Numbered from the stretch's first letter, positions 45,580 through 54,976 are shown. The stretch: 64,000 nt of DNA from Bradyrhizobium sp. SZCCT0153 (GCF_018129995.1 NZ_JAFCKS010000004.1:496001-560000), one strand, 5' to 3'. A program made the numbers and translations. The notes: generated by a model not told the origin, from the sequence alone.

Positions 45580-46714
45580 AATGGACCTTACCGTCATTTC
45601 CACGTTCCGCTGCAACTCCAAGTGTCAGATGTGTTACATCTGGCAGAATCCGACCGAGCCGAAGGAAGAGGTGTCGCTGGCTACGTTGTCGAAGCTTCCA
45701 TCCGGCTTCGACAATTTGAATGTGTCGGGTGGAGAGCCGACGCTTCGCAAAGACCTCGAAGAGATGATCGATCTTCTCTATCCGAAGGCAAGAGTGACGG
45801 AAATATCGTCGAACGGGCTGCATCCGGAGCGCCTCGTTCCGATCATCAAGAAACACCCCAACATCAAGGTACGCTTCTCGCTCGAGGGCGATCAGGAGAC
45901 CAGCGATAGAATTCGCGGGGAGAAGGACGGTTACAGCACCAAGATCGCGGGACTTCGTATGCTGCGCGAAGCCGGCGGCACCGACCTCGGCTTTGCGATG
46001 GTCATCCAGGACGAAAACGTCGATCAGCTCGTCAATGTCTATGAGTTCGCTCGCAAGGAAGGATTCGAGCTGGCAACTTCCACGCTTCACAATGCGTGGC
46101 AGTTCTACAAGAACGACAATTACTTCTATGATCGGAAGGCAGTCGCGCGGAAGGTTGAAGGGCTTATTTCGGCGATGCTGCGTAGTCCGAAGCCAAAGAA
46201 CTGGTTTCGGGCCTACCTGAACCTTGGCCTGATCGAGAAGATTCTCGGTCATGATCGGTTGATCCCGTGCAGTGCGGGTAAGGATTTTGCCTTTATCGAC
46301 CCGTGGTCGGACGTATGGGCTTGCAACGTCCGCTCGGATCTGCCCATGGGAAATCTTGCGCGGGAATCATGGAACGAGATCATGAACAGCGAGGCCGCTC
46401 AGCAGACACGGAAAAAGGTCGCGAGCTGCGGGCAGAACTGCTGGATGGTGACGACCGCGCGGACCGCGATGCGGTCCAACTTGGTCCCTCAGCTTCCAAA
46501 AGGCGAGCCGTTGTTATGGGTCATCAAGAACAAGCTCAAGGTCTCGATCGGCAAGAGCATATGCTTTGACAGCTATATTGATTATTCCGACGTGCGTCCA
46601 TCGCCGCATGTCGAGCGAACGTCGTTCTTGAACAAAAATGTCAAGGCCCGGCTGGTCAAGGGCCGCATAACCCCGGACGAGCATTACCCGCTGCGAACAT
46701 TTATGAACAATTAG
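45542..46714 (+). CDS. Radical SAM protein with SPASM-like C-terminal Cys region
   Basis: The TTG start at 45542 follows GAGG by six bases and overlaps the GT4 stop; ATG 45581 is an alternative. Up to 390 residues. The 4Fe-4S motif is CNSKCQMC (C-x3-C-x2-C), then LNVSGGEPTLRKDL (SAM contact). C-terminal Cys residues (CSAGKDFAFIDPWSDVWAC, CGQNC) look SPASM-like and may bind an auxiliary cluster. Proteins of this kind occur between glycosyltransferase genes in several EPS/LPS loci with unknown reactions. Possible roles are sugar epimerisation, dehydration or C-C chemistry on a sugar or lipid carrier. No partner peptide gene was seen. Confidence 0.88.
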   Translation: MHQSAYTGKLDHKMDLTVISTFRCNSKCQMCYIWQNPTEPKEEVSLATLSKLPSGFDNLNVSGGEPTLRKDLEEMIDLLYPKARVTEISSNGLHPERLVPIIKKHPNIKVRFSLEGDQETSDRIRGEKDGYSTKIAGLRMLREAGGTDLGFAMVIQDENVDQLVNVYEFARKEGFELATSTLHNAWQFYKNDNYFYDRKAVARKVEGLISAMLRSPKPKNWFRAYLNLGLIEKILGHDRLIPCSAGKDFAFIDPWSDVWACNVRSDLPMGNLARESWNEIMNSEAAQQTRKKVASCGQNCWMVTTARTAMRSNLVPQLPKGEPLLWVIKNKLKVSIGKSICFDSYIDYSDVRPSPHVERTSFLNKNVKARLVKGRITPDEHYPLRTFMNN

Positions 46715-46731
46715 ATTGGAAGGAAGTCCAG

Positions 46732-47937
46732 ATGAGAAGGCGTGAGATCTACATGTTCGGCTTCCGTGGCTTCCCTCAAATTCAGGGTGGTATCGAGACG
46801 CATGCAGAAAATCTCGCACCAAGGTTGGTCGAGCTAGGCAGGGGGGTTACCGTCTGCATGCGATCTCCTTACGTCGCCCCGAATGTCCCCAAAGTCTGGA
46901 AGGGGGTGCGGGTACTGCGACTGTGGACTCTAAGTAACAAGTATCTGGAGACTCTGCTCCATTCCGTAGTCTGCGCACTTGTCGCAATGGTGCGGCGGCC
47001 GGCGTTGGTGCACATTCACGGTATAGGTCCTGCAATTGTAACGCCGTTGCTTCGTGCTGTCGGCCTGCGGGTCGTCGTCACGCATCATGGTGAGGACTAC
47101 AATAGGGAAAAATGGGGCTGGGCGGCGCGTATGGTCCTGAGGACCGGCGAAGCTGTCGGAATGCGCTATGCTAGCAAGCGCATCGCAGTCAGTCGCAGCA
47201 TAGGCGAACTCATCACTTCCAAATATGGCAAACCCTGCGAGGTGGTGCCGAATGGCGTGGTGTTCTCGGACTTGCCGCAGCAAAGCGAACAGGTGGTCGG
47301 GTTGGGATTGGAGCCGGGACGATACATATTGACGGTCGGCCGGCTTGTTCCTGAGAAGCGGCAGCTCGATCTTTTGCGCGCATTCCTGGCTGCGGCAATG
47401 CCGGGATGGAAGCTTGCCATAGTTGGAAAGATCGACCACCAGAATGAGTACGCGGATCAGCTGGTTAGAGAGGCGGCCCGCCACCAGAACGTTGTCATGG
47501 CCGGGTTTCAGACCGGCGACGGGCTGCGACAACTCTACGCCCATGCGGCACTGTTTGTTTTGCCGTCGTCGCATGAGGGATTGCCGATCGTTCTGCTTGA
47601 AGCGCTTAGCTATGGATTGCCGGTGCTGGTAAGCGATATCGCACCTAACCTGGAGGTGGTGGGCGATCCCGAGCACATTTTCCATGTCGGTGATTGTGAG
47701 GAGTTGGGTGCGAAGCTGTTGGTGCTGACAAAGACGCGTCTGAGCGCGTCTGAGCGCGAAATGGTACGTCGCGAAAGCGCCTTGCGGTACGATTGGTCCG
47801 ATATCGCATCGAGAACGTCGGATATCTATGATGACCTGCTCGGCCGGACACGGCAGCAAGACGATCTATCGCGCGCAAGCTGGGGCGCCAGCGCAAGGTC
47901 GCAACAATCGGCATATGGCAGACCAGCCAACCATTGA
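46732..47937 (+). CDS. Glycosyltransferase family 4 (DUF1972/rhamnosyltransferase-like N-terminus)
   Basis: ATG 46732 follows GGAAGGAAG, 17 bases after the radical SAM stop; 401 residues. The N-terminus (YMFGFRGFPQIQGGIETHAENLAPRL) is typical of DUF1972 GT4 enzymes. VHIHGIGP, VTHHGEDYNREKWG, YILTVGRLVPEKRQLDLL and the E-x7-E motif in SHEGLPIVLLEALSYGLPVLVSDI follow. It ends the unit 44224, 45542, 46732. A tandem GCGTCTGAGC duplication (about 47742-47755) lies near the 3' end, in frame. Confidence 0.9.
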   Translation: MRRREIYMFGFRGFPQIQGGIETHAENLAPRLVELGRGVTVCMRSPYVAPNVPKVWKGVRVLRLWTLSNKYLETLLHSVVCALVAMVRRPALVHIHGIGPAIVTPLLRAVGLRVVVTHHGEDYNREKWGWAARMVLRTGEAVGMRYASKRIAVSRSIGELITSKYGKPCEVVPNGVVFSDLPQQSEQVVGLGLEPGRYILTVGRLVPEKRQLDLLRAFLAAAMPGWKLAIVGKIDHQNEYADQLVREAARHQNVVMAGFQTGDGLRQLYAHAALFVLPSSHEGLPIVLLEALSYGLPVLVSDIAPNLEVVGDPEHIFHVGDCEELGAKLLVLTKTRLSASEREMVRRESALRYDWSDIASRTSDIYDDLLGRTRQQDDLSRASWGASARSQQSAYGRPANH

Positions 47938-48368
47938 GGCATTGCCAGTGCTTTCGACGACAAAGTCTGGCAGCATATTGGCGCGCCCCATACGTTGATC
48001 GGGTTGAAGCGATGCCGCTCCCGGGCCGGCGGTGCCGAGGATTATGGCTGTTACTCGGAGCTTGATTTCAAGTCGGGCGTCCCCGGTTCTCAGTGCTGAG
48101 ATCTCAGCTCTTGCGGTCCTCCCGCAACTATGGTCTGGCGATAGCGTCGGCCATGGTCGATGGGCGTGGCGTCCAGAGTCTGTAGCCCGCGACCGAAACC
48201 TCGGGGAGCCACGGGCTCTGCGACCGGATCCGATCGGTCGGCCAGCGGCCAGCACAAGCTGGATTTCTCCCATTGCCTAGATAATGGACATAGATTGGGG
48301 CTTCCGAAAGCCGTCGAACCCTGAGAGGCTCCGGGTCGGGGATTCGCCGGCCCGATGAAGCTGGTCAG
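47938..48368. other. Region without a supported gene
   Basis: The open frames here on both strands are Arg/Pro/Ser-rich and lack recognisable motifs or RBSs. They look like frames of non-coding GC-rich DNA. It marks the end of the main EPS block. Confidence 0.45.
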
Positions 48369-49121
48369 GTGTCGAAGCGCCGGGCGTTGCTGGATTATGT
48401 GAGAATGAGCAGGGTGGATGAGCTAACGACCGGTGAGATTGACGAGCAGATTGTTTCGATCATCGAGCTGGCCGGTGAAAATTTAGTGCGCCTGTCCGAT
48501 CCGTCATTCGAGTTCGTGCCGGAGCGAATGACAGGAGCGATATCGGCCATTCATCAGCGCCTGAAAGCGGAGCTTGCTGCGCTTCTTAAGCTGCGGACCG
48601 TATACGGCGATCTGATCGTTTGCCGCATTGTTGCCGGCAGCTATCCCTGGATCCGTGACCAATTGTCGCCGTATCAACATTTGAGACTCGCGTGGCTACA
48701 GCTCACGCAGCTGAGCAGCATGTTTGATCACTCCATGACTGAGCTCGATCGCCTTCACGACGAAACGCTAGAGTTGCTTTCTATCGACGTTGAAAGAGCG
48801 GTTGCTGATGGCTCTCCTCGAACGAGGGCGGGCGAGCGGAACACGCGGGTAGATCGCTGGTTCGAAGTTGTGCCGCAGCACGAAGCGCCAACGTTCGAGA
48901 CCATGAGGATTGCAAGCGAGTTGTCGATCGCTGACGCACTCATCGCGGAGTACTGTGACGCTGCGCGGCGCGAGCTATTGGGAGAGATCGACGCGACCGC
49001 ACAAATCGTGAGTTCCAGCATCGCTGGTTTTTTGTCGGATCATGGGGGCGAGCTGATAGACCTTATTGGTCGTTACAACGACATGGTCGAGAACCTCAAA
49101 CTCCGGTATCGCCGAATGTGA
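48369..49121 (+). CDS. Hypothetical, mostly helical, protein
   Basis: Not recognised. Up to 250 residues from GTG 48369; an internal ATG at 48405 (MSRVDELTTGEID) is possible. Composition is Leu/Glu/Arg/Asp-rich with long predicted helices and no TM, signal peptide or Cys motifs. Regular hydrophobic spacing suggests a helical bundle. It is isolated: ~430 bases from the GT gene and convergent with the cold-shock gene. Codon usage looks like normal coding. Confidence 0.6.
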   Translation: MSKRRALLDYVRMSRVDELTTGEIDEQIVSIIELAGENLVRLSDPSFEFVPERMTGAISAIHQRLKAELAALLKLRTVYGDLIVCRIVAGSYPWIRDQLSPYQHLRLAWLQLTQLSSMFDHSMTELDRLHDETLELLSIDVERAVADGSPRTRAGERNTRVDRWFEVVPQHEAPTFETMRIASELSIADALIAEYCDAARRELLGEIDATAQIVSSSIAGFLSDHGGELIDLIGRYNDMVENLKLRYRRM

Positions 49122-49160
49122 GACGCAGATTTTGAACTGTCGGGAACACGAAATATCCTT

Positions 49161-49400
49161 TCATTCTGCAGAACTCGATTCCTGTTTAGATTCCTGGATA
49201 CCGACTCGCAGCTGACTGGCCGTTACCCTGCCTGCGACGGAAGCGAGCTCGTAGCTCACTCTTTGCCCTTCAATCAACGTCGAAATGCCGGCTTCCTCGA
49301 CGGCGGACATATGAACGAATATGTCCTTGCCTCCGCCGTCGGGCCTTATGAAGCCGTAACCCTTAAACTTATTGAACCAGACTACGAATCCGTTAGCCAA
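49161..49400 (-). CDS. Cold-shock-domain protein (CspA family)
   Basis: This 79-residue protein covers the whole cold-shock domain: RNP1-like KGYGFIR and RNP2-like DIFVHM, with VVWFNKFKGYGFI at the N-terminus. The N-terminus is shorter and partly atypical (VVWFNKF rather than VKWFN) and the tail is Ser/Glu-rich. It binds single-stranded RNA/DNA and acts as an RNA chaperone. Solitary gene, convergent with the unknown protein upstream. Confidence 0.9.
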   Translation of the reverse strand: MANGFVVWFNKFKGYGFIRPDGGGKDIFVHMSAVEEAGISTLIEGQRVSYELASVAGRVTASQLRVGIQESKQESSSAE

Positions 49401-50016
49401 AGTTCCTCCGGCATCCGCATGATCTAGTCCGACGTAAAGATTGCGAAGCGTAGAAATTCACATCGGGCGTAGAATGACTTCTTTTGCTCAAACCCCGGTT
49501 GTTACCCCTTGGTCCGATGAGGGGTGAGTTTCGTTCATTCAGACTAACCGGCGCTGCAAAAATGCTGCGTATGAATCGGAACTCGTGGCCCAATGCTCAC
49601 ATCCCCACAATAGATACGTCAAGTGTTGCTGCGCAAATAAGCAATATGCCGCGTTTATTTGCAGATATGCTTCCTGCCTTGCGTGTGCTGTAGGCGCAAG
49701 CGCCTCTCGAAACGTCGATCGACTTAAATGCTGCATCTCGCGATTAGTTGCAAAGACGCAGTGGTAAAGCGATCGCGATCTGAAAGCCTGGTTAAGCCAA
49801 GAAAGAGCTACGGCAATATGGAATGTCGCACAACGCACCTCTTTCGCGACAACCGGCCAGGGTCTGGGGCGAAAGCGATCCGCGACGAGGAGGCGATTAG
49901 CAGAGCAGGTGCCTGCCTTGGTTTCGTCGGGAAGCGCAAGTTTGACAGGCATTTGTGATATTCTCCGACCGTCCGCGTGAGATGACGTCAGTCGAGTGCC
50001 GGAGATTGAAGCCGAT
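49401..50016. other. AT-richer intergenic region upstream of cold-shock gene
   Basis: About 600 bases with no supported gene. A 165-residue minus-strand frame (49539-50036) has no motif and unusual composition. A long cold-shock leader would lie in the 49401-49600 part, but I cannot confirm structure by eye. Confidence 0.4.
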
Positions 50017-50214
50017 TCACCTCGCCAGATCGACAAGTCGGAGTGGAAGCTTTAGCCTGCTAACGATCTTTCTCACAGCTTGTGGTGTTCTTCCAAGGCG
50101 TCGTGAAACGGCGTGCAAGCTCTTTCCCTCTAAAATGAGGAACCGTACCTGCTCGATCTCGTGATGACTCCATGGCGGAGCAACCTTTCGCTTGGTGGTC
50201 TGCGGGGCCAACAC
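50017..50214 (-). CDS. Small SANT/Myb-like helix-turn-helix protein
   Basis: GTG 50214 follows AAGGAG by seven bases, giving 65 residues. WSHHEIEQVRFLILEGKSLHAVSRRLGRTPQAVRKIVSRLKL fits a trihelical HTH of the kind in small GcrA/SANT-like or homing-endonuclease-associated DNA-binding proteins. It is basic and has no ligand domain. The longer frame to 50250 has no RBS. Function unknown. Confidence 0.55.
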   Translation of the reverse strand: MLAPQTTKRKVAPPWSHHEIEQVRFLILEGKSLHAVSRRLGRTPQAVRKIVSRLKLPLRLVDLAR

Positions 50215-50261
50215 TATAGCGCTCCTTTTCAGGCTGTTACGAAGAGGCAAGGGTCTCGGGG

Positions 50262-50537
50262 TCAGGGAAGCGGGGTGAGCTGGTAAGTCGTGACAATCGG
50301 GCTTGCTTGCTCCGCATCATAGTTCTGGCTGGCTATAGCTTGGATGGCCTCGCGATGCCGATGAAAGGTCGCTCGAATGTCCATTTCATCGGCGCCATCG
50401 ACCGCTGCGCGATCAATAAGAGCGTCCCAATCAACTTTGCAGATCACTCGTTTGGGACCGTCAAACATCGCGAACAGGATGCCCGAATGTTGGTCAACAA
50501 CGGTCATCTCTCCGGAAGGGTCATGTCGAAGGGGCAT
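50262..50537 (-). CDS. DUF1488-like small protein
   Basis: ATG 50537 follows GGAG by about nine bases, 91 residues. The fold-level pattern (GILFAMFDGPKRVICKVDWDALIDRAA, then FHRHREAIQAIASQNY) resembles DUF1488 proteins common in rhizobia. The upstream in-frame extension to 50711 adds 58 residues of unlikely composition. It is 47 bases upstream of the small HTH gene on the same strand. Function unknown. Confidence 0.6.
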   Translation of the reverse strand: MPLRHDPSGEMTVVDQHSGILFAMFDGPKRVICKVDWDALIDRAAVDGADEMDIRATFHRHREAIQAIASQNYDAEQASPIVTTYQLTPLP

Positions 50538-50908
50538 CGCAGCGGATCTCCGTTGTGCAATTCTTCGTTGGAGTTTGCTCCGGGGTTCAGGAGTTTCTTT
50601 CGCACTACGCCCTATGCCGGCGAAGACTGCCTTGCACGAGATGGAAGCTAGGGAAATAAAGCAATGTTGAATCTGATCACGGTCAAGTTGTGGGACCGGC
50701 CCCGGCATCAAATCGCCTCATGCCAAAGGAGTTCGCTATCGGCTCTCCGCAATAGCTGTCTCTGGTCCGCTGGTCCGAACCCGCGTCGCCCTCGATTGCG
50801 CCGCAAAAGGATCATGGATGGTTGAAGCTCGTACTGGTGCGCTCTGCTCAGATTTTATGCTGTCGACGATTGATTGGCGATTAGTGACTTCGCTTCGGGG
50901 TAGCAACC
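50538..50908. other. Region upstream of galE
   Basis: No supported gene; it holds the divergent promoters of the DUF1488-like gene and galE. No EPS palindrome was found here. Confidence 0.45.
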
Positions 50909-51901
50909 ATGACCGACCGACCGACTGTCCTCGTCACGGGAGGCGCCGGCTATATTGGCTCGCATGCCTGCCGCGCCCTGGCCGCCGCCGGCTATCAGCC
51001 CGTCGTTTATGACAATCTTTCGACGGGTCATCGCAGCTTCGTTGCCGGCCCCCTGGTGACCGGCGACCTTCTCGACGGCGCAGCGCTGGCGCGCGCCTTC
51101 GCCGATCACAAGGTCACGGCCGTGATGCATTTCGCGGCGGCGAGCCTTGTCGGCGAATCCATGACCGACCCGCAGAAGTACTACATCAACAATTTGCAGG
51201 GCACGCTGTCGCTGCTCCAGGCGATGCGCAACGCCGATTGCCATCGCATCGTGTTCTCCTCGACCGGCGCCGTCTACGGCAACGCCGATTCCAAGGAACT
51301 GCCGGAAGACTTCCCCTGTGCGCCGATCAATCCCTATGGCGCGTCGAAATGGATGATCGAGCGGATGCTCGCCGACTACCGCGCGGCCTATGGCTTCGGC
51401 GCGTTCTGCCTGCGCTATTTCAACGCCAGCGGTGCCGATCCGGCCGGCGGCATCGGCGAGTTGCGCGACAACGAGACCCACCTCATTCCGCGCGCCATGA
51501 TGGCTCTCCAGGGCCATGTCGACTTCGCGGTGTTCGGCGATGACTACGACACGCCCGACGGCACCGCGATCCGCGACTACATCCATGTCACCGACCTCGC
51601 CGCCGCGCATGTCGCGGCGCTGAAGCTGCTGGAACAGGGACATGCCGGCGGTAGCTTCAATCTCGGCACCGGCTCCGGCTTTTCGGTGCGCGAGATCCTG
51701 GGCGCGATCCGGCAGGAGACCGGCCGTGAGGTGCCGCACACCGTCAAGCCGCGTCGCGCCGGCGATCCCACCTATCTGGTCGCCGACGCCTCCGCCGCAC
51801 GAAAAGTTCTTAACTTCGTGCCGCGCCATTCCGACCTGCCGACTGTGATCCGCACCGCCTGGGCCTGGCACCAGAAGGCGCATCCGCTCACGCGATTATA
51901 A
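50909..51901 (+). CDS. galE: UDP-glucose 4-epimerase
   Basis: This 330-residue SDR has VTGGAGYIGSHACRAL, VYDNLSTGHR, VMHFAAASLVGES, catalytic Ser/Tyr/Lys in SSTGAVYG and YGASK, and LRYFNASGAD. The enzyme interconverts UDP-glucose and UDP-galactose, supplying galactose to EPS. Its codon use is more strongly GC-biased at third positions than the neighbours, like core genes. It is a single gene with no clear operon partner. Confidence 0.95.
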   Translation: MTDRPTVLVTGGAGYIGSHACRALAAAGYQPVVYDNLSTGHRSFVAGPLVTGDLLDGAALARAFADHKVTAVMHFAAASLVGESMTDPQKYYINNLQGTLSLLQAMRNADCHRIVFSSTGAVYGNADSKELPEDFPCAPINPYGASKWMIERMLADYRAAYGFGAFCLRYFNASGADPAGGIGELRDNETHLIPRAMMALQGHVDFAVFGDDYDTPDGTAIRDYIHVTDLAAAHVAALKLLEQGHAGGSFNLGTGSGFSVREILGAIRQETGREVPHTVKPRRAGDPTYLVADASAARKVLNFVPRHSDLPTVIRTAWAWHQKAHPLTRL

Positions 51902-52394
51902 CGTACGAGCCAGTAGTCCGGCTTGGCGCATCGAGGTCAACCGTGCTGATGGGTTGCGACAAGCCCGGGGCATCGCTGTGCACGGGGATTGCTATGGAGC
52001 GGGGAGAACCACCGGTGGATTGCCGGCACGCCCGGTACGGTGGCTGGTCGCATGCAGGAGTGGTTAGAGGCCGGCGCCTGACAGCATCAGGTTGCAGGTC
52101 CCCTATCTTCCGAGCGGCTTGGAGGAACTGGTCCACGGGCTACTACCGGAGCGCAATGTAGCGGCTTATTCCGCACGGATTACGACGGTCCGAGCTTGCG
52201 CCAAGCGCTAGGCCTCCCCCGCCTGGCGAGTTAAGCGGCGCCTCTTGATCTATCCGTTGTACTCTTCAATTTCAGTCGTTCCCAACATCCTCAGCGCAGC
52301 GAGTATCGTGGTCGTGCGACAGATGCCCGATTGCGGCCGGATAAGCCCTAGTTCGCGACCGGTAAGTCATTGATGGTTCTCAACCCGTCGCTAT
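51902..52394. other. Region without a supported gene
   Basis: About 490 bases between galE and the tRNA fragment. Frames are short and motif-free. It may be the residue of an integrated element next to the attachment site. Confidence 0.4.
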
Positions 52395-52439
52395 CTCTTA
52401 ATCAGCGGGTCCCAGGTTCGAGCCCTGGTGCGCCCACCA
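52395..52439 (+). tRNA. 3' fragment of a tRNA-Lys(CTT) gene (anticodon loop to CCA), likely attachment-site scar
   Basis: The sequence starts at CTCTTAATC (anticodon loop, anticodon CTT), continues through the variable loop and the T-arm CCAGG-TTCGAGC-CCTGG, and ends TGCGCCCACCA. The 5' half is absent: no matching GGGCGCA acceptor strand or D-arm is found at the required distance upstream. Such a 3' fragment is what integrases leave or duplicate when an element enters a tRNA gene. Orientation would place the element on the lower-coordinate side. Confidence 0.8.
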
Positions 52440-53457
52440 TACAAGATCAAGACCTTAGCGAGAGAAACCGTTTGAGAGCGCCGAACTAAAACGGTTCTTC
52501 AAACGGTGTTTTTGGCGGCCGACCGGCGAGTCCCCTCGCGGCATCGTGCTCTACTTTGCTCGCTCAAGCAGAGGCGAAGCCGACTCGAAGGCCGACCGGC
52601 AGAACCGCTTCCTCAGTTCTCTATCTGGGTCAGAGCCGCCCGACGTAGCGGGTATTTTTCCACTTTTGTTCTACATCATCAGCGACGCATTGGGGCGGCT
52701 GTGCCGCGCTGCTGCTGAAATAGTGCTTGAAGTGGATGTGAACCCTCATGTTGTCCGGCCGATAAGCCGCCATGCAGTCGTAGAGGAGAACCGATCCCGC
52801 TTCGAAGGACCATATGGCGCTGTGCAGGATTTTGAATCCCCAGGGAGCAGGCAAGTGCTTACCTGCAGGCTCAGCTGTTCGAGGCGGAATGATCGTGTGC
52901 CTGCTGGAGGTTGGGCAGGCGAGCTCGCGCCGGGCGAGATATCGTGCCGGACGAAGGCGCCGGCGTGAGCGTCTCTCCCTTCCCACCGACACCTCGGGCA
53001 GAATCGAAGAATACGCAGAGGTTTGCTGAAGTACGGGCTGACACTGCATGACGGAGTACAGATCCTGATCGATGAAGGCGCAAACTCTTCGCGTCCCCGC
53101 CGCAGACGACCACAAAGGACGAATTCATCTTCGCGCGGTGGGCAGGAGGTAGTGCCTGAAGCTGACGTCGTCCTTCATGACCGGCCACGAATTCGACAGC
53201 CCAAGTGGAAGCACGCGCTGCGCGGTGTTGATGCAAGCATTTTGGGAGGCGCCATCCAGGAGAGTCGCGGAGCCGTCGATCGCCAAAAGGCAGCGCAAAA
53301 CATCATCCGTGAAGCTGCCGGGACGAGGTACCTCGTAAGGGGAGTGCGACAAGGCGGCATCTTCACGGGCTTCGCCGGGCGCCTCAATATGTCGAGGTGG
53401 GCGGGAGTTGGGGCCCAATGTCTATCAAGCAATGCGAATGATGCATTCGAGGCGTTG
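52440..53457. other. Apparently decayed region
   Basis: About 1 kb with many overlapping open frames and none convincing. On the minus strand, short protein-like pieces switch frame (for example around 53125-53240 and 52700-52850), as in a broken gene. I cannot assign a family. Confidence 0.4.
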
Positions 53458-53898
53458 ATGCGCGAACTTGTTGAAGCGGCATATTGCGAGATGGTCAATC
53501 TGAAGCCTGCTCCGATTGAGCCGTCGTGGATCATTGAAGGCAATCCGGAAGCTTGTTCGCACCTTGTGTCGACGAGCGCATGTAAGACTGCCTGGACCAT
53601 GATCTGGTCCTGCACCCAGGGCAAGTTCAACTGGCATTACGATTTCGACGAGACCGTCGTGATTCTCGAAGGATCAATCCTGCTCGAGGTCGATGGGGCG
53701 CCGCCGACGCGTTATGGAGTCGGAGACGTGATCGTGTTCCGTACCGGGGCGCGTGCCAAATGGCACGTCGAAGATAGTGTGAAGAAGGTCGCCTTCTGCC
53801 GGCTCAACAATCCGTCTCCGCTGGGCCTCGCCATCCGTGCCGTCAACAAGCTCAAGTCACTGATGCCTAGCCAACCTGCAGCGTCGCGACTTACTTGA
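53458..53898 (+). CDS. Cupin-domain protein (DUF861/cupin_3 type)
   Basis: ATG 53458 follows GAGG by five bases, giving 146 residues; the frame extends upstream without motif support. The cupin core has WTMIWSCTQGKFNWHYDFDETVVILEGSILLEV, with metal-type His/Glu ligands in HYDFDE, and YGVGDVIVFRTGARAKWHVEDSVKKVAF. Family members include ureidoglycine aminohydrolase-like and sugar-binding small cupins. The substrate here is unknown. Confidence 0.82.
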   Translation: MRELVEAAYCEMVNLKPAPIEPSWIIEGNPEACSHLVSTSACKTAWTMIWSCTQGKFNWHYDFDETVVILEGSILLEVDGAPPTRYGVGDVIVFRTGARAKWHVEDSVKKVAFCRLNNPSPLGLAIRAVNKLKSLMPSQPAASRLT

Positions 53899-54018
53899 CG
53901 GGATGCAACTTAATAGCCGGACACGAAAGAAGTCGCTCAATGCGAGCATCACTTCTCTCGATCGAATTGGAACGACCCTGGCGCGGGAGTCGATTCCAGT
54001 CAGGCCCCGACCCATGCT

Positions 54019-54246
54019 TTAATCCGGCTTCCCCGGGTCGATGTCGTCATCGGTCGCCGCCACATAGTTCACATGCAGAGTGATTGGGACCTTCGATCCG
54101 TCCAGAACCACACGCAGGCTTCTCGGATAAAATCCGCCGCCGATGACGCGTCCGGTCTTTCCAGCCAAGCGAGCGCCGGCTTCAGGCTTTACCTGGACCC
54201 GTGAGCCCGGAGGAAACCCGAGATTGGTGCAGGCTGATTCCGGCAT
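54019..54246 (-). CDS. Small KOW-like beta-rich protein
   Basis: A 75-residue frame from ATG 54246. LGFPPGSRVQVKPEAGARLAGKTGRVIGGGF resembles a KOW/SH3-like beta barrel of the type seen in ribosomal and NusG-like proteins. The RBS is weak (AAGG close to the ATG) and the longer frame to 54387 overlaps the DsrE-like gene. Function unknown. Confidence 0.55.
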   Translation of the reverse strand: MPESACTNLGFPPGSRVQVKPEAGARLAGKTGRVIGGGFYPRSLRVVLDGSKVPITLHVNYVAATDDDIDPGKPD

Positions 54247-54340
54247 GGCCTTCTCAGTAGTGAAAGAGACAGTGCTCGACGCCGCGAAGTTCAAAGGAAA
54301 TGTTCTTAGGCATGGCGGCCGACGTCGCTGTAGGTACCTG

Positions 54341-54940
54341 TCACGGCTTGACGTAGGTCCAGCCCAGCTCCTGCAATTCCATGACACGCACGACGCCAGA
54401 TTTCACGACTTCCGCCTGACGAACGATCGGTATGTCCTTATCCTCGGCCTTCTTCATCTTCTCCTGGGTGTTGCCGCAGGCCTTGAACGAGACCTCGGGC
54501 GTGCTCAGGGCCATCTCCTCGATGCGTGCCTTTACCGGCGAGGTGTCGCCACGCAGCATGTGCAGGCCGGGCCCGAACGTGACGACCTCGATCTTCACCT
54601 TCTCGCCAGCGTCCTTGTAATATTGCGCCACATTGGTTGCGTTGTTAAGCGCGAGATTCATCGCTGCGGGGTCGTTGGTATTCACCTGCAGGATCAAATG
54701 ATGTTCTCTTTTCTTCGGTGTGGCCGAAGCCTCCATGCGGGCAAACGCGGAGTGCTTCCACGTCGCCGTCGTCGGCTTCGCTACGTGCTGTCTCTCATGG
54801 CTCGCCTTATGCGGGACGGGTTGCCCGTCTGCCGGGGTCCAGTATTTTCCGCCCTGCTCCGCGGCCGCAAACGATGCGGAAACCAGAACGGTGATCGCTG
54901 CCATCGCGGCCGCTTTGGCAATATGTTGAAGCCTGATCAT
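54341..54940 (-). CDS. DsrE/DsrF-like periplasmic protein
   Basis: This 199-residue protein has a signal peptide (AAAMAAITVLVSASFAAAEQ). The C-terminal ~120 residues match the DsrE-like fold (LILQVNTNDPAAMNLALNNATNVAQYY, VKIEVVTFGPGLHML, VSFKACGNTQEKM). The single Cys in KACGNT is in the position used for sulfur relay in this family. It is part of a minus-strand cluster with the VasI-like and TAXI genes. Possible role: sulfur or redox handling in the periplasm. Confidence 0.88.
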   Translation of the reverse strand: MIRLQHIAKAAAMAAITVLVSASFAAAEQGGKYWTPADGQPVPHKASHERQHVAKPTTATWKHSAFARMEASATPKKREHHLILQVNTNDPAAMNLALNNATNVAQYYKDAGEKVKIEVVTFGPGLHMLRGDTSPVKARIEEMALSTPEVSFKACGNTQEKMKKAEDKDIPIVRQAEVVKSGVVRVMELQELGWTYVKP

Positions 54941-54976
54941 TATCCGCCTCCATTGAAGAAAATCATATGCACGCCA

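Noticed and set aside
47866..48273. Minus-strand frame of 135 codons
   Set aside because: Overlaps the GT4 gene end, has no motif or RBS, and its composition is that of non-coding GC-rich DNA.
49539..50036. Minus-strand frame of 165 codons upstream of the cold-shock gene
   Set aside because: No recognisable motif, no RBS, and it overlaps the small HTH gene.
53023..53457. N-terminal extension of the cupin gene
   Set aside because: Arg/Ser-rich and motif-free; a good RBS and ATG at 53458 start directly at the cupin domain.
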